Counted from the first letter of the stretch, positions 1 through 7,115 are shown. The stretch: DNA of 7,957 nt from an uncultured Comamonadaceae bacterium (GCA_946482115.1 CAMLQP010000129.1:1-7957); one strand, 5' to 3'. Program-made: numbers and translations. Notes: generated from the letters alone by a model not told the origin.

Positions 1-2
1 TG

Positions 3-86
3 CGCGACATGCTCAGCGGGCACCTGTGCCGCTGCACCGGCTACACGCCGATCGTGAACGCGGTGATGGAGGTGGCCTGTGCTTGA
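3..86 (+). CDS. hmfC: Molybdenum hydroxylase small [2Fe-2S] subunit, C-terminal end (probable 2-furoyl-CoA dehydrogenase HmfC), partial
   Basis: Only the last 27 codons and the TGA stop (84-86) are present; the gene begins before the window. The readable peptide contains HLCRCTGYTPIVNAV. The CRCTGY motif carries the last two cysteines of the helical-domain [2Fe-2S] cluster in small subunits of the xanthine oxidase/CO dehydrogenase family (CoxS, HcrC/HbaB, HmfC). These subunits pass electrons between the molybdopterin subunit and the FAD subunit in a soluble cytoplasmic complex. The stop overlaps the GTG start of the next gene by 8 bp, so translational coupling with the CoA ligase is likely. 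The family call is strong. The specific hmfC name depends on the following ligase and crotonase-fold genes; the gamma subunit of a 4-hydroxybenzoyl-CoA reductase or another CoA-ester hydroxylase is the main alternative. Confidence 0.8.
   Translation, partial: RDMLSGHLCRCTGYTPIVNAVMEVACA
68..72 (+). promoter_or_regulatory. Ribosome binding site deciding the GTG start of the CoA ligase
   Basis: A GGAGG core lies inside the end of the upstream Fe-S subunit gene, 6 nt before the GTG at 79. No in-frame ATG lies nearby, and the protein begins MLDLGRTF from this GTG, so the site supports a GTG start overlapping the upstream stop. Confidence 0.7.
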
Positions 87-1632
87 TCTGGGACGCACCT
101 TTCTGCAAAGCGTGGACCGCGCTGGCGGCGCCACAGCCCTGGTTGACGGCCCGCTGCGGCTGACCTGGACCGACTGGGCGCGTGCCATTGGTGGCGTTCA
201 GCGCGGCCTGGCAACACTGGGTCTGCGCCGGGGCGATCACGTGCTGAGTGTGCTGCAGAACCGACACGAAGCCGCCACGCTGCACTGGGCCTGCCAGTTC
301 GCGGGCCTGGTGATGACCCCGCTGAACTGGCGCGCCAAACCCGAGGAGATTGACCATGCGCTGCGGGATTCGGGCGCCCGGGTTCTGGTGTACGAGGCCG
401 CGTCGCAGGAAGCGGTGAACGCCTCGACACTGGCCGCGTCGGTGGTGCGCCTGGTCGCTGGTGATCTGCTCGGGCCCGACCCGCAGTTCGGGCAGGTGTT
501 CGCCGAGCCGGCCGACCCCACGCCCATGGCGCGCGCGGACGACCTGTCGCTCATGCTCTACACCTCGGGCACCACCGGCGCCCCGAAGGGTGTGCCGCGT
601 CGCCAGCACGCCGAGCGCGTGGCCGCGCTGGCCCATGTGGCCCAGAACCGCTACGGCTACGGCGAGCGCACCCTGGGCGTGATGCCGCTGTACCACACCA
701 TGGGTGTGCGGTCTCTGCTGACGATGGCCTTGGTTGATGGCCGATTCGTCTGCATGCCACGCTTCGAGGCCACGGCCGCTTTGCGGGCGATCGAGACCGA
801 ACGGGTGAGCCACCTCTACCTGGTGCCCACGCTGTACCACGACCTGCTTGCCCACCCCGATTTCAAGCGAACGGACACGCAGTCGGTGCGCAAGCTCGGT
901 TTCGCTGGCGCCCCCATGCACGATGCGCTGCTGTTGCGCCTGCAGCAGGCTTTCCAGCCAGAGCTGTTCGTCAACCACTACGGCAGCAGCGAGATTTACA
1001 CCTTCGCGATCAACCAGAACGCGGTGGGCAAACCCGGCTCGGCGGGACGGGCGGGCATCAACACCCGCCTGCGCGTGATCAAGCTGGACGCCAAGAGCCC
1101 GCAAGACATTGCCGCACCGCTGGAGGAGGGGCAGATCGTGGCCGACCTGCTCAGCGACGAGGCCTTCGAGGGGTACCACAACCGCCCGGACGCCAACGAG
1201 CGCAGCCTGCGCGACGGCTGGTACTTCACGGGTGACACCGGTTACCTGGACGCCGAGGGTGACCTGTTCGTGACCGGCCGTGTGGACGACATGATCATCA
1301 GCGGCGGCGAAAACATCTCGCCGGTTGACATCGAGTCGGTGCTCTCGCTGCACCCCTCGGTGGATGAGGTGGCGGTGGCCGGTCTCAGCGATGAGCGCTG
1401 GGGCCAGCGGGTTGTGGCCTTCGTGAAGCCGCGCGATGCCGTGGCCGCTGACGCACTGGATGCGCACTGCCGCGCCTCTGACCTCGTGAACTTCAAGCGC
1501 CCACGCGAGTACGTCTTCGTGCGCGAAATCCCCAAATCTCCCGTCGGCAAGGTGCTGCGCCGAAAGCTGGTGGCAGGCGAATTTGATGCCATGCCGGCGG
1601 CCTTGCCCTTGCCCTCTGTGCCACCGGCCTGA
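79..1632 (+). CDS. hmfD: Acyl/aryl-CoA ligase, probable 2-furoate--CoA ligase (HmfD)
   Basis: This 517-residue member of the ANL superfamily would activate a carboxylic acid with ATP to an acyl-adenylate and then to a CoA thioester in the cytoplasm. Visible motifs are the P-loop YTSGTTGAPKG (161-171), MPLYH with His206 (202-206), YGSSE (301-305), WYFTGD (381-386), the hinge region GRVDDMIISGGENISP (400-415) and PKSPVGKVLRR (485-495) with the expected adenylation lysine K491. The C-terminal third and the MPLYH segment resemble 4-chlorobenzoate-CoA ligase, whose equivalent histidine lines the aryl pocket, which favours an aromatic or heteroaromatic acid. Its place between a molybdenum hydroxylase Fe-S subunit and a crotonase-fold gene matches hmfD. 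The GTG start is backed by GGAGG at 68-72. The last 15 or so residues (rich in Ala and Pro) look like a non-conserved tail. The ligase call is very sure; furoate as substrate is inference. Confidence 0.88.
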   Translation: MLDLGRTFLQSVDRAGGATALVDGPLRLTWTDWARAIGGVQRGLATLGLRRGDHVLSVLQNRHEAATLHWACQFAGLVMTPLNWRAKPEEIDHALRDSGARVLVYEAASQEAVNASTLAASVVRLVAGDLLGPDPQFGQVFAEPADPTPMARADDLSLMLYTSGTTGAPKGVPRRQHAERVAALAHVAQNRYGYGERTLGVMPLYHTMGVRSLLTMALVDGRFVCMPRFEATAALRAIETERVSHLYLVPTLYHDLLAHPDFKRTDTQSVRKLGFAGAPMHDALLLRLQQAFQPELFVNHYGSSEIYTFAINQNAVGKPGSAGRAGINTRLRVIKLDAKSPQDIAAPLEEGQIVADLLSDEAFEGYHNRPDANERSLRDGWYFTGDTGYLDAEGDLFVTGRVDDMIISGGENISPVDIESVLSLHPSVDEVAVAGLSDERWGQRVVAFVKPRDAVAADALDAHCRASDLVNFKRPREYVFVREIPKSPVGKVLRRKLVAGEFDAMPAALPLPSVPPA

Positions 1633-1666
1633 ACCCTTTCCCTCAACCCCACTGCACCAAGACACC

Positions 1667-2479
1667 ATGCAACTCAACGACCTGAAGCACCCCGCGCTCA
1701 CCTTGAGCGCCACCCTCGATGGCTACCGCGTCGAGATTGACCCGGCCCGCCAGCGCGCCGACATCGTGCTGTGCCGCCCGCCCTTCAACGTCATCTCCAT
1801 GACGCAGCGCGAGCAGCTTCGCATCACCTTCGAGGCGCTTGATGCCAACGACGATGTGCGGGTGATCGTGCTGCGCTCCGAAGGCGAGCACTTCTCCAGC
1901 GGAGGCAACATCGCCGGCTTCCTGGAGGCCTCGCCAGAGCATGTGAGCAAGCTCGCATGGAACGTGGCGGCCCCCGCCCGCTGCAGCAAGCCGGTGATCG
2001 CGGCCGCCCGGGGCTATTGCTTTGGCGTGGGCTTCGAGATCTCGCTGGCCTGCGACTTCCGCCTTGCCACGCCAACGACGCTGTATGCCCTGCCCGAGCA
2101 GAAGCTGGGCCAGATTCCTGGCTCGGGCGGATCGGCCCGCTTGCAGAAGATGGTGGGCATCACCCGCACCAAGGACATCGTGATGCGCAGCCGCCGCATC
2201 AGCGGTGCCCAGGCCTACGACTGGGGTGTGGCTACCGAGTGCGTGCCCGACAACGAACTGGAAGCCGCCACTGACGCCCTGGTGGACGAGCTTCGTGGCT
2301 TCTCGCCGCTGGCCCAGCGCACCGCCAAGAAGCTGCTCAACGATACCGAAGACTCGCCCCTGTCGATCGCCATCGAGCTGGAAGGGCACTGCTATTCGCG
2401 CTTGCGCAGCTCGAACGATTTCCGCGAAGGCGTGGAAGCGTTTCACGACAAGCGCCGTGCCCGCTTCAACGGCACCTGA
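1667..2479 (+). CDS. hmfE: Enoyl-CoA hydratase/isomerase-family protein, probable 2-oxoglutaroyl-CoA hydrolase (HmfE)
   Basis: This 270-residue protein has the crotonase fold. The oxyanion-hole segments are HFSSGGNIAGF (75-85) and RGYCFGVGFEISLACD (115-130). The two acidic positions equivalent to the catalytic glutamates of rat enoyl-CoA hydratase (Glu144 and Glu164) are both present as E124 (GFEIS) and E144 (LPEQKLGQIPGSGG). In the furoate pathway HmfE is assigned to the end step that yields 2-oxoglutarate and free CoA from the ring-opened CoA ester. The gene starts 34 bp after the ligase stop. The ATG at 1667 is chosen because it begins a sensible N-terminus; an in-frame ATG at 1583 would overlap the ligase by 50 bp and add a Pro/Cys-rich extension. 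There is no good Shine-Dalgarno before 1667. A true enoyl-CoA hydratase for another acid remains possible. Confidence 0.82.
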   Translation: MQLNDLKHPALTLSATLDGYRVEIDPARQRADIVLCRPPFNVISMTQREQLRITFEALDANDDVRVIVLRSEGEHFSSGGNIAGFLEASPEHVSKLAWNVAAPARCSKPVIAAARGYCFGVGFEISLACDFRLATPTTLYALPEQKLGQIPGSGGSARLQKMVGITRTKDIVMRSRRISGAQAYDWGVATECVPDNELEAATDALVDELRGFSPLAQRTAKKLLNDTEDSPLSIAIELEGHCYSRLRSSNDFREGVEAFHDKRRARFNGT

Positions 2480-2511
2480 TTCCCTCACGCCACCACAGAA
2501 GCACCCGCAAC

Positions 2512-2517
2512 AGGAGA
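2512..2517 (+). promoter_or_regulatory. Ribosome binding site of the binding-protein gene
   Basis: AGGAGA lies 5 nt before the ATG at 2523. It fixes this start over in-frame upstream starts, which would run back through hmfE, and it places the signal peptide right at the N-terminus. Confidence 0.7.
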
Positions 2518-2522
2518 CAAAC

Positions 2523-3698
2523 ATGAAAACGATCGACCGCACCACCCCCATCGCCCTCGCCCTGGCGTGCCTTGCCGGCAGCGCCCTGGCCCAGAACCAG
2601 CCCATCCGCATCGGTGTCGTCACGCCGCTGTCGGGCACCTATGCCGGCATTGGCCAGCAGGTGAAGTGGGGGCTTGACCTGGCGGCTCGCCAGATCAATG
2701 CCGCCGGCGGTGTGGCCGGCCGTCCGCTGGAACTCATCTACGAAGACGAAGAGGCCAACCCGGCCGTCGCGGTCCAGAAGGCCGAGAAGCTGTTTCAGGT
2801 GAACAAGGTCGATTTCCTGACCGGCACCGTCAATAGCGGCTCAACGCTGGCCGTGGGGCAACTGGCCGAGCGCAACAACCGGCTGATCGCCACCACCGTG
2901 TCCTTCGCCGACTCCATCACCGGCGACAAGTGCTCGCCCAACGTGTTCCGCGTCAACGCCCGCGCCGGCATGCAGTCGGCCGCACTGGCCGACTGGCTCT
3001 CGAGCACCCGCCCCAACGCCAACGTGTTCTACCTGGGCCCGGACTACGAGATGGGCCGCAGCACGGTGGCCGCTTTCAAGCAGGCAGCCGAAGCCAAGGG
3101 TGCCAAGTCGGTGGGCGAGGTGTTCGCGCCGCTGGACAACAAGGACTACTCACCCTTCTTCGGCCAGATGCGCTCGGCCCGGCCCGCGGTGATCTACACC
3201 TCGGTGGCGGGCAACGACACCGTGCGCCTGTTCTCCCAGATGGCCGAGTTCGGCATCAGTCGCAATGTGCAGGTGGTGGGCGCCTCTGGCACGGTCACCT
3301 CGCAGAACCTGCCCGCCATCGGCAAGGCCGCCGACGGCTTCGTCACCGGCGTGGGCTATGCCACGGGCATCGACTCACCCGAAAACCGCAAGTTCCTGGC
3401 CGAGTTCGAGGCCGCCAACAAGGCCAAGCCCGACCTGTACGGCGCCGACAGCTACGGCGTGCTCTTCTTCTACAAGGCGGCCGTCGAGAAAGCCGGCAGC
3501 ACCGACACCGACAAGGTGCGCGCCGCCATGCGTGGCCTTCAGTGGGCCACTCCGCAGGGCGCCAAGACCATGCGCGCTGGCGATCACCAGGCCATGCAGG
3601 ACATGTATGCCATGCGAGTGAATGGCGGCCAGTTCGAGCTGGTGGGCCGGGTCAAGGCAGAGGCTGCGATCGGCCCGGACGTCTGCACCCGCTTCTGA
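2523..3698 (+). CDS. Periplasmic substrate-binding protein of a branched-chain amino acid type (HAAT) ABC transporter
   Basis: The 391-residue protein starts with a Sec signal peptide (basic start, hydrophobic core at about 10-22, probable cleavage ALA|Q after residue 23). The mature part opens with IRIGVVTPLSGTYAGIGQQ, the typical beginning of type I periplasmic binding proteins of the Leu/Ile/Val and amide-binding group (Peripla_BP_6), and the length fits. Two cysteines remain after cleavage, C137 (DKCSPNVFR) and C388 near the end (PDVCTRF); they could form a disulfide in the periplasm. The gene sits 43 bp after hmfE and heads a complete importer, so it would capture the acid used by the upstream enzymes and deliver it to the permeases. 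The ligand cannot be read from sequence: an amino acid, amide or other small carboxylate is also possible. No promoter is evident in the 43-bp gap. Confidence 0.9.
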   Translation: MKTIDRTTPIALALACLAGSALAQNQPIRIGVVTPLSGTYAGIGQQVKWGLDLAARQINAAGGVAGRPLELIYEDEEANPAVAVQKAEKLFQVNKVDFLTGTVNSGSTLAVGQLAERNNRLIATTVSFADSITGDKCSPNVFRVNARAGMQSAALADWLSSTRPNANVFYLGPDYEMGRSTVAAFKQAAEAKGAKSVGEVFAPLDNKDYSPFFGQMRSARPAVIYTSVAGNDTVRLFSQMAEFGISRNVQVVGASGTVTSQNLPAIGKAADGFVTGVGYATGIDSPENRKFLAEFEAANKAKPDLYGADSYGVLFFYKAAVEKAGSTDTDKVRAAMRGLQWATPQGAKTMRAGDHQAMQDMYAMRVNGGQFELVGRVKAEAAIGPDVCTRF

Positions 3699-3714
3699 AG
3701 ATGGGGACATGAGC

Positions 3715-4608
3715 ATGAGCAACGTCCTGGACTGGTTGCAGTTCGTACTGGCCCCTCAGATGATCAATGGCATGTCCATCGGTGTCGCTGTGGTCCTGAT
3801 GGCGTTGGGCCTGACCATCATCTTTGGTCTGCTGGACGTCATCAACATGGCGCATGGTGAGTTCTATGCCATCGGCGCCTATCTGGCCGTGGCCCTCCTG
3901 GGCCTGGGCCTGTCTTTCTGGTGGGCCCTGGTGCTCACGCCACTGCTGATGGCGGTGCTGGGTTATGTCACCGAGCGCGGCCTGATACAGCGGGTCTTCC
4001 ACAGCAAAGACCGGCACACCTTGACCCTGCTGCTGACCTTCGGCATCGCCGTGGTGCTTGAAGACGCACTCAAGATCGCCTTTGGCGCCAACCCGCTGCG
4101 CGTAGAGGCGCCCATCACCGGTGCGACCGAGATAGTGGGCCTGTTCTTTCCCAACTACCGGCTGTTCGTGATGGTGTTTGGCGCAGCGCTGATCGCCGGC
4201 GTCTGGCTGCTGGTGTTTCGAACCTCGGTGGGCGCTGTGGTGCGGGCGGCCGCGTACGACCGCCACATGAGCGCCTCGCTGGGGGTGCCGGTCCAGCGGG
4301 TGTACGCCGCCACCTTCGCCTTCGGTGTCGCCCTGGCCGGCATGGCGGGGGTGTTGCTGGCGCCGATCTACTCGGTGTTCCCCACCATGGGCCGCGACTT
4401 CGTGTTGATCGCCTTCAGCGTCGTCATCATCGGCGGCATGGGCTCCATCAAGGGGGCCGTGCTGGCTGGGCTTCTGCTGACGCAGGTGCAGTCCCTCTCC
4501 AGCCTCTACATCTCGCCCGTGTGGAGCGACCCCTTGCTCTTCGGGATCATGGTGCTCGTGCTGATGTGGCGTCCGCAGGGCCTGTTTGGAAAACTGGGGA
4601 GTGCCTGA
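3715..4608 (+). CDS. ABC transporter permease, LivH type
   Basis: This is an inner-membrane permease of 297 residues with about eight hydrophobic segments. LivH hallmarks are visible: GLTIIFGLLDVINMAHGEFY (32-51), the cytoplasmic coupling segment around RAAAYDRHMSASLGVPVQRV (177-196), and VVIIGGMGSIKGAVLAGLLL near 236-255. It pairs with the next gene to form the transmembrane channel. The frame has two neighbouring ATGs, 3709 and 3715. The start at 3715 (MSNVLDWLQF) is preferred because GGGGA at 3703-3707 is 7 nt upstream of it but only 1 nt from 3709. Either gives the same mature fold. The gene begins 16 bp after the binding-protein stop and ends 1 bp before the next start. The family call is sure; the substrate follows only from context. 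Confidence 0.93.
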   Translation: MSNVLDWLQFVLAPQMINGMSIGVAVVLMALGLTIIFGLLDVINMAHGEFYAIGAYLAVALLGLGLSFWWALVLTPLLMAVLGYVTERGLIQRVFHSKDRHTLTLLLTFGIAVVLEDALKIAFGANPLRVEAPITGATEIVGLFFPNYRLFVMVFGAALIAGVWLLVFRTSVGAVVRAAAYDRHMSASLGVPVQRVYAATFAFGVALAGMAGVLLAPIYSVFPTMGRDFVLIAFSVVIIGGMGSIKGAVLAGLLLTQVQSLSSLYISPVWSDPLLFGIMVLVLMWRPQGLFGKLGSA

Positions 4609-4609
4609 C

Positions 4610-5662
4610 ATGAGCCATCTCACGACTTCTTCTGCGCTGGGTGCCCGGCCTGCCCTGGCGCATGCGCCAGGGCAGGCCACCAGGCGTCTGTCCGCGGCCT
4701 CCTGGCTGGCCATCGCCTTCTTTACCGGTGCCTTGTTGTTCGGCGCGGTGGCGCTGGCCATGGGCGATGTGTTCTACCTGCGCCTGGCGACCGAAGCCTT
4801 GATCTTCGGCGGGCTGGCGCTTTCCGTGGACCTGCTGCTGGGCCGAGTCGGGCTGCTGCCACTGGGGCAAGCCCTCTTCTTTGGTCTGGGGGCTTATGTG
4901 TCGGCGCTGGTGCTCAAGCACTGGGCCGACTCGCTCTGGCTGGCCTTGGGCGTGGCGCTGGTGTTCAGCGCCCTGGCCGGCCTGGTCGGCGGCCTGATCG
5001 CCATCCGCTCCAAGGGCGTCTACTTCGCGCTGATCAGCTTTGGCCTGGCCCAGGTGGTGTCGAAGTTTGTCTACAACACCCGCGAGCTGGGGGCGTCCGA
5101 CGGCATCATTGGCGTGCCCGCCGCCTCGGTGGCGCCAGGCGTGACGTCGGGAACGCCGGAGGTCTTCTTCCTGCTGGTGCTGTCCTTCATCGGTGCTCTC
5201 TACCTGGGGCTGCGCTACCTGATGAACACGCCCATGGGCCGCCAGCTCGACGCCATCCGCATCAATGAGCACCGGGTCTCCTTCCTCGGCGTGGATGCCT
5301 GGCGCTACAAGCTGGGGGCCTTCGTGGCGGCGGCCTGCATTGCCGGCCTCAGCGGTGCCCTCTACCCGATGTTGCGCGGCTTCGTGTCGCCGGAGCTGAT
5401 GTTCTTCCAGGTCTCGGGCAACGCGGTCATCAACGTCATCGTCGGCGGCACCGGCACCCTGATCGGGCCGCTGTACGGCTCGGCCATCCTGACCGGGCTG
5501 CGCTCCGTGGTCGGCTCTTTCACGGCACACCACCACATCGTCATTGGCGTGATGTTCGTGGTGGTGGTGATCGTCATGCCGCGCGGCCTGATCGGCTACA
5601 CCACCCCGTTGCTGCAGCGCTGGCTTAACCGACGCCAGACCCCCGCTAAGGAGCGCCCATGA
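4610..5662 (+). CDS. ABC transporter permease, LivM type
   Basis: This is the second permease subunit, 350 residues. A polar, Ala/Pro-rich cytoplasmic tail of about 30 residues precedes the first membrane span (about 31-51). LivM features follow: LSVDLLLGRVGLLPLGQALFF (71-91), IAIRSKGVYFALISFGLAQV (130-149), the coupling loop GRQLDAIRINEHRVSFLGV (210-228), and VIVGGTGTLIGPLYGSAIL (277-294). The ATG at 4610 has GGGGAG at 4596-4601, 8 nt upstream; an in-frame TTG at 4586 is less likely. The stop overlaps the next start as ATGA. Oddly, codons 13-23 in the N-terminal tail are formed by a perfect 32-bp palindrome (4647-4678). This tail is usually poorly conserved in the family, so the palindrome may be an inserted or RNA-level element that the protein tolerates. 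Confidence 0.93.
   Translation: MSHLTTSSALGARPALAHAPGQATRRLSAASWLAIAFFTGALLFGAVALAMGDVFYLRLATEALIFGGLALSVDLLLGRVGLLPLGQALFFGLGAYVSALVLKHWADSLWLALGVALVFSALAGLVGGLIAIRSKGVYFALISFGLAQVVSKFVYNTRELGASDGIIGVPAASVAPGVTSGTPEVFFLLVLSFIGALYLGLRYLMNTPMGRQLDAIRINEHRVSFLGVDAWRYKLGAFVAAACIAGLSGALYPMLRGFVSPELMFFQVSGNAVINVIVGGTGTLIGPLYGSAILTGLRSVVGSFTAHHHIVIGVMFVVVVIVMPRGLIGYTTPLLQRWLNRRQTPAKERP
4647..4678. repeat. Perfect 32-bp palindrome inside the LivM-type gene
   Basis: The left half, GGCCTGCCCTGGCGCA (4647-4662), is the exact reverse complement of the right half (4663-4678), with no spacer; flanking bases (c4646, a4679) do not extend it. In RNA it would fold into a GC-rich hairpin of about 14 bp closed by a CAUG tetraloop, starting 37 nt after the A of the start codon. 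There is no T-run after it, so it is not a normal intrinsic terminator. It encodes part of the cytoplasmic N-terminal tail before the first membrane span. Confidence 0.9.
5648..5653 (+). promoter_or_regulatory. Ribosome binding site of the LivG-type ATPase
   Basis: AAGGAG, within the last codons of the LivM-type gene, lies 5 nt before the ATG at 5659. The ATG overlaps the upstream TGA as ATGA, so re-initiation and independent binding can both contribute. Confidence 0.7.
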
Positions 5663-6408
5663 GCACCATTCTTTCCGTGCAAGGTCTCAGCGTTCAGTTC
5701 GGTGCGCTCAAGGCCGTGAACGACGTGAGCTTTGAGGCCCGACAAGGCGATATCACGGCGGTCATCGGCCCCAACGGGGCGGGCAAGAGCAGTTTGTTCA
5801 ACCTGATCAGCGGCGCCATTCGGCCCACCTCGGGCACGGTGCGCTTTGATGGCAGCGATGTGACCGGCCGGGCACCCCATCAGTTGTTGGGCAGTGGTCT
5901 GTCTCGGTCTTTCCAGATCACCAACCTGTTCTTTGACCTGACCGTCCACGAAAACCTGCGCCTGGCCGCGCAGTTTCTCGAACGGGGCCGTGGACTGCTT
6001 CGCCCGGTGAAACGCAGCGCCGCCGCGCTGCAAAGGGTGGAGGAGCTGCTCGATCAGTTCGACCTGGGCGCCAAGGCCGATGAACTGGCCGGCTACCTGT
6101 CCCATGGCGAGCAGCGCCGGCTTGAGATCGCCGTCTCGTTGGCGTCGCGTCCCAGGATGCTGTTGCTCGATGAGCCCACGCAGGGCATGAGCCACAGCGA
6201 CACGCACGACACCGAGGCGCTGATCCGGGGGCTGTCGCGTGATCACGGGCTCTCGATCCTTCTGGTGGAGCACGACGTTGAACTCGTGATGAACCTGTCC
6301 GATCACGTGGTGGTCATGCACCAGGGGCAGAAGCTCGCCGAAGGCAGTCCGGCCGAGGTGCGTTCCAACGCGGCGGTTCAAGCCGCCTATTTCGGGGAGA
6401 GAACCTGA
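5659..6408 (+). CDS. ABC transporter ATP-binding protein, LivG type
   Basis: This 249-residue cytoplasmic ATPase energises the importer together with the next gene product. In order: Walker A GPNGAGKS (37-44), Q-loop Q86 in SRSFQITNLF, signature LSHGEQ (147-152), Walker B MLLLDEP (167-173) and H-loop His205 in VEHDVELV. All catalytic elements are intact. LivG traits are the RSFQITNLF segment and a GMSHSDT stretch after Walker B. The start overlaps the LivM-type stop by 4 bp (ATGA), and the stop overlaps the next start by 1 bp (TGATG), a pattern of strict co-translation. Family call sure; the transported compound is inferred from the operon. Confidence 0.94.
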   Translation: MSTILSVQGLSVQFGALKAVNDVSFEARQGDITAVIGPNGAGKSSLFNLISGAIRPTSGTVRFDGSDVTGRAPHQLLGSGLSRSFQITNLFFDLTVHENLRLAAQFLERGRGLLRPVKRSAAALQRVEELLDQFDLGAKADELAGYLSHGEQRRLEIAVSLASRPRMLLLDEPTQGMSHSDTHDTEALIRGLSRDHGLSILLVEHDVELVMNLSDHVVVMHQGQKLAEGSPAEVRSNAAVQAAYFGERT

Positions 6409-7115
6409 TGCTTGACCTCAAGGGCGTGCATGCCCACTACGGCTTGAGCCACGTGCTTCAAGGCATTGACCTTCGGGTCGGCAAGGGCGAGATCATTGGT
6501 TTGTTCGGGCGCAACGGCGTGGGCAAGACCACGGTGATCAAGACCATCGCCGGCTGGGTCGCGCCATCAAGCGGGCAAGTGCTGTTCGAGGGCGAGCGGC
6601 TGGACGGGGTCAGCGCCGACCGGATCTGCCGGCGCGGCATTGGACTGGTGCCCGAAGACCGAAGGATCTTTCCGGGTTTGACGGTCGAAGAAAACCTGCG
6701 GCTGGGGCAAATGCAATGCCCGTCTCGCCAGCGGGCGGAGTCGCGGCGTCGCCTGGATGAGATCTACCAGCGTTTTCCGCGCCTGGCGGAGCGCCGCCGC
6801 CAGATGGGCACCACCCTGTCGGGCGGGGAGCAGCAGATGCTGGCCATCGCTCGCGTGCTGGCTGGTGCACCACGGTTACTGCTGATCGATGAGCCCACAG
6901 AGGGCCTGGCGCCGATCATTGTGGATGAACTGTTCGCGCTCATCGCTGCGCTGGCCCGTGAGGGCACGCCCATTGTTCTGGTCGAGCAGAACGTGCACCG
7001 TGCCATCCAGCTGACGACACGGCACTACCTGATCGAACGTGGACAGGTGACCTTCGAGGGTGATTCCAGGGTCCCATCAGAACGGGATGCCCTGCTGGCA
7101 CGAATCAGTGTGTGA
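6408..7115 (+). CDS. ABC transporter ATP-binding protein, LivF type
   Basis: This second ATPase has 235 residues: Walker A GRNGVGKT (34-41), VPEDRRIFPGLTVEENL (81-97), signature LSGGEQ (137-142), Walker B RLLLIDEP (156-163) and LVEQNV (191-196). The Q-loop region carries Glu83 and the H-loop position Gln194 instead of His. Both are usual in LivF proteins, so they are subfamily marks rather than damage. GGGGAG at 6394-6399 lies 8 nt before the ATG, and the start shares one base with the LivG-type stop. It is the last gene of the plus-strand operon; no strong terminator follows directly. Confidence 0.94.
   Translation: MLDLKGVHAHYGLSHVLQGIDLRVGKGEIIGLFGRNGVGKTTVIKTIAGWVAPSSGQVLFEGERLDGVSADRICRRGIGLVPEDRRIFPGLTVEENLRLGQMQCPSRQRAESRRRLDEIYQRFPRLAERRRQMGTTLSGGEQQMLAIARVLAGAPRLLLIDEPTEGLAPIIVDELFALIAALAREGTPIVLVEQNVHRAIQLTTRHYLIERGQVTFEGDSRVPSERDALLARISV

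Noticed and set aside
13..1713. Open minus-strand frame of 566 codons opposite the CoA ligase
   Set aside because: It is antisense to a gene with complete ligase motifs. It is rich in His, Gln, Arg, Val and Gly without recognisable domains, as expected of a shadow frame in high-GC coding DNA.
1667..2479. 4-chlorobenzoyl-CoA dehalogenase, suggested by the 4-chlorobenzoate-ligase-like neighbour
   Set aside because: The dehalogenase uses a His and an Asp at its active site, while this protein keeps the two hydratase-type glutamates (E124, E144). A molybdenum hydroxylase subunit also has no role in that pathway.
2535..2570. Lipoprotein signal at Cys16 of the binding protein
   Set aside because: The residues before Cys16 (ALA, with Ala at -3) fit a lipobox poorly, while ALA|Q after residue 23 is a good signal peptidase I site.
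3701..3712. Three-codon minigene (ATG GGG ACA TGA) overlapping the LivH start as ATGA
   Set aside because: It has no binding site of its own. Its GGGG more simply serves as the Shine-Dalgarno for the ATG at 3715.
3652..4761. Open minus-strand frame of 369 codons opposite the LivH-type permease
   Set aside because: The plus strand encodes an intact permease. The minus product is a His/Gln/Asp-rich string with no domain and no ribosome binding site.
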